Positions 11,901 through 23,900 of a stretch of DNA of 64,000 nucleotides are shown here, in pieces. Every line of letters starts with the position of its first letter. Positions within the stretch are counted from its first letter, which is position 1. The stretch is from NCBI GenBank assembly GCA_004794785.1, contig SJOL01007698.1:1-64000 (forward strand), read 5' to 3'. The notes under the pieces are model-generated. The model saw only the letters and a list, made by a program, of their open reading frames with translations. It searched no databases and was not told the DNA's origin. Position numbers and translations under genes: made by a program. This stretch comes from Opisthorchis felineus. Taxonomy: Eukaryota > Platyhelminthes > Trematoda > Opisthorchiida > Opisthorchiidae.

Positions 11901-14900
11901 AAAACTGTAAAGTAGTTCCACAAATTCCGTAATAAATCCCACCTTCCATTAGATCAAGGCGAAGTTACGAGAACACACATACTACTCGCATGCGTCATCA
12001 GTAGTACCCACCGTTACACACCTTCACCCTTTAAAGGTTGCTTGCATGCCACTGATTTCCATTTACCTCCGTTGGGTCGGCTCCGGCAGCTGGTCTGTTC
12101 GGCAACTCTTCGGGTGTATCATGCCACTTCCGAAGCTGAGTCCCATTTACTCTTTTCGATCCCCGACCGTCTTGAATTGTATAGACGTTCCCCCGGCGGT
12201 CGGTAACGACAAACGGACCTTGCCATCGGCTGCCCAGCTTCCGCGATCCCAGTCCACTCCTTCCAGGATTCTGATGATCCTTCCACTTAACCTTCGCGCC
12301 TATGGGGAATGGTCGTGCCTTTCTACTTGCCGTTTTCTGTCTAGTCCTTTCCTGAGCGGCGGACAAGTTTTCTCGAGCTTTCCTCCTTTCCTCTCCTAGC
12401 TCCTCTGGAGACAAGTGTGTTGCCGGCCATAACCCAATTTCCTGATCAACTGGAAGGCGCGGATGTCGACCGTACATCAGCATGAACGGGGACTTGCCTG
12501 TGGTTGGCTGTATGGAAGCCCGATGAGCGAGCAACACCATCGGCAGGTTCACTTCCCAATCACCTCCTTTGGCCGCTAGCCACTCCTTGATCGTTCGGTT
12601 ATTGCGTTCTGTAAGACCATTTGTTTGCGGGTGATATGGTGCCGTCCTCAGCCGTCTGATGCCCAGCTTCTGCAAGCAACTCCTAAACTCTTCGCTCTCG
12701 AAGCAAGGCCCTTGATCCGTTAGAATCATTTTTGGCACCCCGTGGTTGGCCACGATGTGACGCATTACCACTCCGCTGATTGTCGTCGCCCGTTGGTTTG
12801 GCACGGCTGCCGCCTCGACCCACCGCGACAGGTGTTCTGTCATCACCACGATATACTGATTTCCACTGGTTGTCACCGGAAAGGGGCCCATGACGTCCAC
12901 AGACCATAACTCGCCGATTTCTGATACAGGAATGGGTTCCATGGGATTGGTTACCCCTGTCGTATCCCCTTTCATCAGTTGGCACCGCTTACAGGACACC
13001 ACATAATCCATCACCTCACTTCTCATCCCGGGCCAGTAGGCCCTCTGCCGAAGTAAGTCGTATGTCTTGGTGCACCCTGTGTGTGCCATTTCGTGGCATT
13101 CGACGATCAGCTTCCTTCTCAAGACGCGAGGTATTACGGGCAGCACAACATCAGAATCAGTGTCGTTCCAAGAAATTATGCCAGCCTCACTCAGACTCAA
13201 TCTATCAAAGTGACTCTGGAACATTTGCAATTCCTTGTCTCCGTCTCCGTTCTCAATATTCCGTCCATCCAACAAGGAGGCTGCAACCTTCCGTAACACA
13301 GGATCCTGCCGTTGGAGTTGCACCAACCTCCCGGGATCCAGTTCGACGACGAGGCTATTGGCACCGATCATGATCCTGGGGGCCTCATCTTCAGCCTCTG
13401 GTCTTGACAGCCAATCAGCCAGGTGATTCTCCTTCCCTGGCACGTGCCGGATCGTAAAGTCGTACTCTTGCAACCGGAGTGCCCATCGCGCGAGCTTTCC
13501 GCGAGGATCTCTGGTGGTCCTGATCCACTCCAGGGGTTTGTGATCAGTCTCGACATGAAATCTTTGTCCAAGCAGGTATGGCCTCCACTTATCCAGGGCC
13601 CAGACGATCGCTAAACATTCTTTCTCAATAGTCGAGTACTTCTGCTCAGCGTTAGTCAGGACGCGACTGGCATATTCGATAACTCCATGCCTCTGCTTCA
13701 GGACAGCGCCGATACCGCGGTCGCTAGCGTCCGTTGCAACAGTAAACATCTCTCCGACCCTGGGCAGTTTGAGGGTCAGTTGCTGATCCAGCATGCGCGC
13801 TTTGACACGTTCGAAGGCCTCGTGTGCTTCCCTGGTCCATTCGAACTTCCGATTTTGCCCAAGCAAGTCGTACAGTGGAGCAGCAATCGTGTTGAAATCT
13901 TGGACAAACCGGCTGTAGTATGCTGCTCGCCCAAGAAACTGCCGTAGGGATCGCTTGGAATTGGGAACAGCACAGTCCTCGATCTTTGCCAGTTTTTCTG
14001 GCAGTGGGCTAACCTCTCCGTGACCCACTTTATGCCCCAGCAGTGTCACTGAACTCCGAGCGAGCTGTGTCTTGGCTTCATTTATCCGCAGGCCCGCCTC
14101 CCGGATACGCTTCAATACGGCCTTCAAATGAACTGCGTGCTCTGGTTCCGAATTGCTGTACACAACGATATCATCCCCGTACACGGCAACATTCTGTAGA
14201 CCCTTCGTTAAACGAAGCATCAAGCGCCGGAATGTGAATGGTGCTCCCGACAAACCAAACGGCATCCGTCTAAATTGATATTGGGTGTCCCCAACGGTGA
14301 ACGCCGTTTTCTCCCGGTCCTCCGCCTTGATAGATAGTTGCCAATATCCGGAACGCAAGTCGAACACCGTGAAATATCGGGAATGCTGGAGGGAATCGAA
14401 AATATCCGCCACCGAAGGGACAGCTACAACCCGATTTACGGTCAGTTCGTTCAAACGCCGAAAATCCACGCAGAACCGATACTTTCCATTTGCCTTCTTT
14501 ACAAGCACAACCGGGGAGTTGTATGCACTGTTGGCCTCCTCAATTATGCCATTTTTCAACATCTCCTGCACTTGCTTATGGACCTCCTCCCGTAGATGGA
14601 GCGGCAGCGGACGGGGTCCGTAAGGTCGAAAGCATTCAGACGAGAGCGGAATTTCGTGTTCAATCCACGAGCAGAAGCCAAACGGATCCTCTTCGCCTGT
14701 GAACAATTCGGAGTATTCCTCGACCACGGATTGTACTGACGGCATGTTACAGGACGGAAGCTTTCGGACATGCAGCTCGTTCACGGCAGTGCTTGGGTAA
14801 CCTTCAAGCTTGACTGCGCCATACTTGGTCACCAGTTTTCCCCGCTTGAGATCAACCACGGATTCTGTGCCCCTGAGAAAATCTGCTCCCAAAATTGTCT

Positions 14901-17900
14901 GCTCAATGTCTGGGCTGATAAGGAACTCGTGCTGCACGGACCTGTCGCCTAGGCGCATTGAGTGCATTGACAATCCGTCAATTTTCAGTTGGTATCCACC
15001 CACTGCTCTTACGGCTAGCGCGCACGGTTTGCATACAGCTTCGTTCCCTCTCCGTCTCAGCGATACCCCTGCTCCCGTATCAATCAGACACAGCTCCTTC
15101 TTCCCGTCTATCTCGACAACGGCCTGTATAGTAGCCTGTGTGACTGCACTGATCGCAACCCACCCGGGAAAAGAGGAGTAGTCCAAAGTTTTATTATGTA
15201 CAGGTGGTCGGGTATGAGGGCATTGATTCTTCCAGTGGCCATGCATGCCACACCTGTAGCATCGGCTCATTCGAGCGTGCCTCCGAGATTCCGTCTTGAT
15301 TGCTGCAAGCTGTCCGGCAAGTTGGTCCACTTTGTTCTTCAGGTCCTCCACTGTTGACTCATCCCTGTTCTCCTGCGACTGCAACGTGGCCAGTGGCGCC
15401 TCGGCCAATTCCCGTGCCAGATGCACCAGGTGCTCCACACTCAACTGGCCAGTTGCTCTTGCCAACCGCAACTGGGCACGAAGCGCAGGGTGGACTCCCT
15501 CGACGAACTGTTCGGACAGCAACTGCTGGCGCGATACTCCGTCCAGTTCCGGCAAGGCCCGATCCAACAACTGCTGCAGGCTGGCGAAGAACACGGTCGG
15601 GTCACATCCAGGTCCCATGCTGGCCGTCTTGAACCGCCTCATAGCCTCCTGGCGGTCGGCCGGCGTGTCGAACTCCGCTGCAAGAGCTTCCTTCGCGGCG
15701 GCCCAGTCCATCTTCCGAGGGCCTCTTCTGGCCGCATCCAGGGCCGCCTTCGCCCGGCCTCTGAGGAGGGTCTTCAGTGCCGCCAACTTACCCCTGTCGG
15801 TCTCCAGTCCTGCCGCCTCCGCAACATCCTCGAAGTCCTCCAGGAAGGCCCGCACATCCCCATCCTCGAAAGGTTGTGGCCACGGGATTTTCATCCTTAT
15901 CCTGGTCACGGCACCAAATGTAAGGAGGAAACCCTTCGCTGCAGAGTTGTTTATTAGAAAACGCCAACTAAACGGTTACAGACTATTGGACAGGAAGGTT
16001 AAACTCTCATTTGCATGTTGTTTTTAAAAACGGAATATCCATCTTCTTCTCGAACGCGTCTTCTTGAACTCTCCTGGATATTCATTGACTATCGCACAAT
16101 TGCAAGCAAAAACTGTAAAGTAGTTCCACAAATTCCGTAATAAATCCCACCTTCCATTAGATCAAGGCGAAGTTACGAGAACACACATACTACTCGCATG
16201 CGTCATCAGTAGTACCCACCGTTACACTGGTATGTCTATATATAGTAATGAGGTATCATCAAACAAGAAGTTAGCCGCGTGTCTATTCTTGTTCCAACAA
16301 CGTATTTTGCATCATTTATCCCTTTTTCCATCCACTTATCGTGTTTCAGGCCCCGAGCCACTGCTGTCCAGTCACACAGTACTGACGTACTGTATACCAG
16401 CTATTCGGGCAGCAGCGTTATTTACCGATTTGTGGATCCCAGCGAGCATCCAACAGCATCTTCAACTAGATGGATCGTTTCTTACGGGGCTACCACAAAG
16501 GGACGATCTTGGGCGAGTATATTCAGCCGTTCTGCATGCGGTTCACATGCTGTGCTCATGTCGTCTGGTTGATGTTCGGTCGGTTTTGGGACGAGCAGGT
16601 AGAACACTACCACCCAACCATTCGGTGTTTAATCCTTTACTTGGATTGTTTTGCCTTGCCCGATTCACCCAGCCCAGGCAAGTTTTAATATCATAAACTC
16701 CACGGTACAATCACCTCTTCTAAGGACCCTATATAAAAACATTCCCTCGTAAGGGCCACTCGTCACTTCCCTAAATTCCTTCTATCGGTGAGGAACCACC
16801 TTGTTAAGACCACTTTCAGACAAAGACCAGCAAAGTAAGACACAAATTATCAGAAGCACGTGTCAATAGTCCTCGTTTTGTACACGAATAACCGCTTTAT
16901 GCACACCAAACTTGTTTTCTCACAGTTTCTCTACATCGGAACACTCGTTACGTACATGTGGTATATGGGTATATTTTCAGGATAAAAGTTAGATGATCTC
17001 ATTGTCCCTTCCACTCTCCACCACCTGACGATGACTGAGTTGCATGGATGAGATGAGAGGTTATGGGGCAGCTTTCACCGTTCTTGCAGGTTATTGTCAT
17101 TGGGGGTAGCTTATGCTGGCTCACACTGGCTTGTCTTTAGACGTTTAGATCGACCGTGACAACGAAACGAAAAGCACACACCCAAACACCCATCTGCATC
17201 GTCTTTGCACACTTTTTTGAGGATTATGACATGCAAGTTCTGCATTTCCAACTACTCTTGCACTGGATTTGGCATGCTGCTTTGTTCCGAATTTGGGCGT
17301 GTCATAGCCATGCATTCCTAATCCGAGAAACAATCAGCAGTCATCGCCTTTTGACACCAATTTTTTTCAAAGTGAGACTAGTCTTCTCCCATTAAGTGCT
17401 CTGATGTCGCAACCGTGTGGCTTCGTCTTTGCATGACACTAACCGATGCTGCTCGTAAATAGGACTTTTTAGAAAGAATTTTGACAAAAGAATTTGCGTA
17501 TGCTACCACCGTATTATTCTAACTTATACCTGACCAGGCTCCAGTACGTGATTATCTTGTTCTATAGTGCGTATGGTACCCATAAGTGGGAATGGAATTA
17601 TCCTATAACTTACAATAATAAATAGGTTTCTGTCTTGCTGGGATGCGGGACAAAAGTGGAATCAGCTATGAATATCGTAACCCGGTTGAAAATAAGCAAA
17701 ACGGTAATCGTGAACAAACGAGGGTACATACATACAAAAGGATATTTTCCTCAAAGAATGCATCCGGCACTGGAGGCTAAGGGGGCTGGGCCATGTGTTA
17801 CACATGTTACGCGTGCGCTGTTTCCGTGCCTGATTCGGAATGGCGGAATTCCAGAGATAGAAGTTGACCTGGCGCAAAGGATTGAACGATGTTACGAAAA

Positions 17901-20900
17901 GTTTGGGTGCCGTGCACCTTCTTGGGTGAGGTACACTTGACCCTCCCTGTGCTTGGCTGGAGACATTGGACGAGATGGTGGCTAAGCAACGTCAGTNNNN
18001 NNNNNNNNNNNNNNNNNNNNNNNNNNNNNNNNNNNNNNNNNNNNNNNNNNNNNNNNNNNNNNNNNNNNNNNNNNNNNNNNNNNNNNNNNNNNNNNNNNNN
18101 NNNNNNNNNNNNNNNNNNNNNNNNNNNNNNNNNNNNNNNNNNNNNNNNNNNNNNNNNNNNNNNNNNNNNNNNNNNNNNNNNNNNNNNNNNNNNNNNNNNN
18201 NNNNNNNNNNNNNNNNNNNNNNNNNNNNNNNNNNNNNNNNNNNNNNNNNNNNNNNNNNNNNNNNNNNNNNNNNNNNNNNNNNNNNNNNNNNNNNNNNNNN
18301 NNNNNNNNNNNNNNNNNNNNNNNNNNNNNNNNNNNNNNNNNNNNNNNNNNNNNNNNNNNNNNNNNNNNNNNNNNNNNNNNNNNNNNNNNNNNNNNNNNNN
18401 NNNNNNNNNNNNNNNNNNNNNNNNNNNNNNNNNNNNNNNNNNNNNNNNNNNNNNNNNNNNNNNNNNNNNNNNNNNNNNNNNNNNNNNNNNNNNNNNNNNN
18501 NNNNNNNNNNNNNNNNNNNNNNNNNNNNNNNNNNNNNNNNNNNNNNNNNNNNNNNNNNNNNNNNNNNNNNNNNNNNNNNNNNNNNNNNNNNNNNNNNNNN
18601 NNNNNNNNNNNNNNNNNNNNNNNNNNNNNNNNNNNNNNNNNNNNNNNNNNNNNNNNNNNNNNNNNNNNNNNNNNNNNNNNNNNNNNNNNNNNNNNNNNNN
18701 NNNNNNNNNNNNNNNNNNNNNNNNNNNNNNNNNNNNNNNNNNNNNNNNNNNNNNNNNNNNNNNNNNNNNNNNNNNNNNNNNNNNNNNNNNNNNNNNNNNN
18801 NNNNNNNNNNNNNNNNNNNNNNNNNNNNNNNNNNNNNNNNNNNNNNNNNNNNNNNNNNNNNNNNNNNNNNNNNNNNNNNNNNNNNNNNNNNNNNNNNNNN
18901 NNNNNNNNNNNNNNNNNNNNNNNNNNNNNNNNNNNNNNNNCACCTCCCCATATCATCGGTGAACGAAACTGTGGCAGCTACAACCACTGTACGACAATTG
19001 CGCGGTTCTTACAGCTGACGATGATGGTGATTTCTATCCATATTGTCTGACTTAGTGCTGGAGATGTAGGTACCTCGGATGTTTGTGGTAGACTAGCCCC
19101 AGGTCACCTTCCCTCCCCCATTTCTTTCTTTCGGTTATAAGACTTTATTGAAATGAATTGACATGGTTGCACGGTAGTGAGGCACCGGTGTTCTCATCTG
19201 GTCTTGCTGTCAGTGATGAGATGATGAAGATGTGAGCACACGAAGATGAAATATCCAACCAGGGCCCAATGGTCCTCGGGCCCTAAGCAGGGAAACGTCT
19301 ATGCGTACCACTATGTTAATGAGGATGTTTTTTATCTTTCGGACTGATTTTCTACAGATCCGTTTGAACTGAGTAAAACGGTTAAGTCTACAATATTTGT
19401 TGTTGCTGGCTGTACTTCTGATGGAATTAATCTATTTGGAGCAGCGTAAACCAACAGCTTTAGGCACACCAGCTCTCCAAAAAGGGACTCTTTGCGAAGA
19501 GATTACGCCCATTCTAAACTCATCATGGGGACAAATATACTGATGTGAATTTTAAGAACGACGATGCATTTACTTGGTTGCATCAAAATAAGTGGCGGGA
19601 TCGCGATGGACACAAGACCACACAAAATACAACAAATACCCAGTCTGTAAGCAAGCTTGTCCCTCTATGTAGGAGGCACTGCCACACAAAGACCACGACT
19701 TGCGTCCCCTATCGGTGGTTCTAGTAGGGCGATGACCGTGTGACCATTTAGCAGTCAGAAGAAGTACTTTCGTTGCCTGTACTCTTGTTCAAAGTACAGA
19801 GTTAAAAGCATTCCCACTAAAGACGATGCAAATGTTGGTAGCACAGGCTGTTCAGTTTATAGTTCACTGAACAATAAAGTCGCCAAACTTATAGGACGAT
19901 CAGATCATTGGATGTTTCCGTTGTTGCTTTAAAACAGTCATTGAGTTACTTGATCAGCTAGAGAATCACTCGTGTTTTCTTCCTGTTTCAAAACCATCAC
20001 TAGAATTTTCGCTCATTCCTACTTTGCTCCTGGTCCAAGCGTTACCAGCATCCAAAATGGACACTGTCTAGTAACAGGAGTCCTCAAAGTCGTCCGGAAG
20101 ATCACCCTCAAAAGTATTTAGTTGTCGGTCGATTGTCAACTTCCAGCTTTGTTTTCAGACAGTTTCAAGGTAGTTCCCGATGCCAGGTTTCGCAGCGCAG
20201 GCCTTGCTCACCTCTTTAGCAGCGTCGACTTACGTGGACTTCGCTCATACAGTGGCAGACATGAGATGTACCTGATACCTACCTTTACTTCAAATTTATT
20301 TGTATCATGCCTCCACTAAGTTTCGGAATATTGTTCACTGAGATCCACAAGTTGCCCATAACTACTAACATGGTCACCCGTGTTGACACCAAGCGGTCAA
20401 AGATGAGAACTCTGGCCTGATGTTATTTACTGAAGTTTGGGAAAACGCTTACTGCCCATTTGGCAATAGTAATATGTCTCTGACTTAAAATTTTAGGCTT
20501 CTGTTCGAAGAGCTCAGAAATCCCAGATCATCGTCATCATCATCATCATCGACAGCATAACATCGGTGTTCAACGTTGATGGTTCACTGTCGTACGACCA
20601 TGATATGTTCGAAAGCTTATTGTGAGGAAAATAATAAAAGTGGGCGGGGAAGGGACTCATTGCTAGCCTTACCACAATCATCCTGAGGGCTCTACACCTC
20701 ATTCAGGCAATCTGGATAGAAACTGACAACAAGAACGCCATTGACATCGATTAGCAGCCGTGTCTTGCAGCTTCTCCAACCAGGCGCAGTGGGGATCACG
20801 CGATCCCCCCAGGCAGTTCGCACCGACAGCCGCCGTACTTTTCGGAATCTCTTTCATAACCCCCTCCCAGGTCAAAGGCTGGTTAGTTCTCTGTTTCCGC

Positions 20901-23900
20901 CACTCTGAATTGGTCACGGAAGACAGCAGTCTCTTCGGCATACGATGGTTCGACATGCGATCGGTTAAATTGCATTCGGTAACTCAGTCCATTCGGAATT
21001 ATTATGTGAATATTTGAACCTGCAGATTCCTATATTTTTGACTGTCCATCACGTTCATACCCTGTAACCGGCACTGCTGAAAGTCGCGGAATCTAGAGGA
21101 ATGTCAGTGGTCTCTGTAGGGATAGAAAATCTTATAGACACCTGGTGAGGCGTGCTTTCTAGCATCCTTAGAGTAGTCGCTCTTGAGGAAACCATTTTAT
21201 CTGCCGCATGACACTCGTATGTGATCAAGTGTGTCAAAATGCATGAAACTGCGTTCAGGAAGAATTGGGTTTCTGAAGCACAGAATGTGTTAGGACCACT
21301 ACGGTGACTCAGATCAACAGGTCTAAGAATGTTGACTGAAACGGAAAAGAAGAGGCGATGTCCCAATGAAGACCATCAAAATAATGGAAATACGGTGCCC
21401 CTTTTCCAGAATCGGTGCCTATCTCACTAAATGGACAACTGTTCCCGGTCTCACGAATGTTTTTATAAGATACAAAGTAACCAGAAAGTTTGTCGATCAT
21501 GTCGTTCTTTTGACCGGTCTGAACAGAACAATGAGAACACCATTGTTGCGGGACCCTATTGATTTGTACGCTCTGAATAGCTGCAGTACGCGTAAGACAT
21601 AATAAAACAAAAATAAAATTACGAAGTTCATGGTCACCTGAATGGGGCCCTATCTAACTCACCATCGATCGATAGACCGTTTCAAGGTTAAGCGTGAGTA
21701 TTGACCATCAGAGCCTTGACAAACTTCGGTCTGCGTGGCCTATCACATCTTGTAACCACCTTACCAAAGGTGAAGCTAACTGGATTTTTTCACTCAAATG
21801 TCACGTGACGGAGGACGTCGAGTTTCGACAGATTCCATTTGAAGTAAAATTTGGATTACTGGTCAGGCTTAAGATGCGCTTTTAGGAATGTTTCTTTGCT
21901 TGCGTCAGTGTGTGTACTCACGCCCACGTACGCACCTATGCACTGCTACACCACTACGCAGTGCTGTCACCTTGATTGATGACGAAAATTTGCAACAAAA
22001 TTGCCAAGCTTAGCGAACAGTTCAAAAACATCATAAACGAGAGATTCAGCTAGGTTCCAGGTGAGTCTCCCGCAAAACCAAATTGGTTTGCAAATGAGTG
22101 TATTTCGCTAGGTTCAAACACCAACTTAACCCTGTAACGCAAAGTGCGAACGAGCTATCTTTTGTGCTGTGCATGAAGAAACTTTTTGGGTTGGACAAAC
22201 CATGACATGTCTCATCATGTCAGATCAGAACTGGTTGTCAACTTCATATTTACGACTGAGAGTGCAGTGGTTTAAAAATTGAAAGCGAACTTCCAGCCCA
22301 TAATCGACCAGTTTTCAACAGTAAAATGTCGAAATTTCTCTTGTATAGTGTGACCTAATGAATTCCGATGCAGACGGCCTGTTCAAGCTTGCCCCTAAAA
22401 TTGTCGATCTTAGGTATCTCCTCACGGCTACCCCATCGGCCTGTGTGTAGCCAGTATTTTGGAGAGGAAAATGTTTTTTGATGAACTCATACACAGGGGC
22501 TTTGAAGCCTACCTTGGCCTCCGTTGAGAAACCGTCCTTACAACAAAATGCTACAAAAGACTAGATGGGATACAGCTACTAGCTCGCACACAGGTTCCCC
22601 CAAAACAGCTTTTCCGGCATATCCAGTCTTTAAGGAAAACGAAACTCTCCCTACGGTCCCTACGAACGTTGGACTTCTCTCTCATCCTCACACTACAAGA
22701 TACAAGTGAAGACCCTGGTTACGTCTACACAGCCATACTAAACCCTGATGTCGAAACCGTTAGCTCCATACAACTGTACCACAGACTCCCACTGACTTTG
22801 AAACCATCTAATCGAACTGGCTGCCATGTCGCTTTTCTCCCGCTTCCTCGCGCACCCCTGGCAACGCTGAGACCACTGGATACACCGATGCAAGAATTGT
22901 CAAATTATCGAGCGGAGGCGCCTCTATTTGACTGAATGCCTGTCAATAATTGCAGCTGAGCAGTTCGTCTGACAATGTCTGTGAGATTTACCATCACTTC
23001 CTGTTTATTGTATTTGCTTACGCCCCAACGGACTGTAGCTCTGAATCTGCCAAAAACAATTTCTAACCAGCCCTGGACTCAAATAGACCACATTGCCCAC
23101 CAGTTGTTGATGTTTATGCTCGAGCACTACTCTCCAATATGGACTCCAACCATGTGCTTGTTTGTTGCTTCTTTTAATGGAGTTTTCAGCTTTACTCAAA
23201 AGACGTACTCGCTTAGTTACTGAAAAATTATTGGATCCAAAAATCGGATCAGTGCGGTGTAAGTCACAATGTGGCCACACTAGCCGTCTAACCCGAAATT
23301 TGTAGTTACTGCGGATACATGCACCAAGCACATGCTACATGCCTCACGGCCATCTGATCGGAAGATGCATACTATCCTGTGTTGTTAAATGCGTGCAACC
23401 TTGAAAGGCTAGCATACCCAAATTGACGGAGAATCCGTGCGTATGGCTTTCGGGTGTAAACACCCCGTTCATATTTTATAGCCTACAGCAGCGACTAATG
23501 ATAGGTTTACTTACTAACGATTGTTGTAAGTGAAGCGTAGCCAACACTAGAACGGCCTATTGGGACCCGTCTTTTTGTCTTGTGGATCGTAGTTCAACAG
23601 TACATGTTGGTTGGAGCCGCATTGTCAGAGTAGACTCTTGTTAAAGGATTCTCGCAAGGTGGACGACCAGAATTAGGTTCAAACCTCGCTCGAAGAAGAA
23701 CCTGCACATGGCTACCATGGCACCCGAAGAGTGTACGGCGGCTGAAATACTGTCAGGCTTCCCAAGCCTAGACAGAAGCAGCGAGATGCTGAGGTTCAGT
23801 TCGAACCAGGGACCTTCTGGTCAGTAAGTTCGCACCTTGATCACAAAGGTATCTTGAGCCTACATAACAGGAAGTGCATTTCGTGATGGGGAGCATTTGT

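Larger units (their letters stand above)
11706..16230 (-). mobile_element. Intact Ty3/gypsy LTR retrotransposon with target duplication
   Basis: A complete element in reverse orientation: target duplication CTGG (11706-11709 and 16227-16230), LTRs of 309 and 308 bp, a primer site beside the right LTR, one uninterrupted Gag-Pol frame, and a purine-rich tract next to the left LTR. The LTRs differ by five substitutions and one base of length, about 1.6%, so the insertion is young. It lies antisense in intron 6 of the Atg14-like gene. Composition of the gag part is clearly more GC-rich than the surrounding DNA. All catalytic motifs are present, so it may be mobile or only recently silenced. Confidence 0.95.

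Noticed and set aside
12046..16027. Long + strand frames opposite the gypsy polyprotein (for example 15296-16027)
   Set aside because: They are shadows of the intact minus-strand gene; their composition follows its codon positions and they show no domain.
17807..19018. Long frames of 324-378 codons over 17.8-19.0 kb
   Set aside because: They consist almost wholly of N translated as X.
20528..20549. CAT trinucleotide repeat as an independent microsatellite
   Set aside because: It is the 3' tail of the minus-strand LINE; the + strand LINE at 43.4 kb ends in the same repeat.
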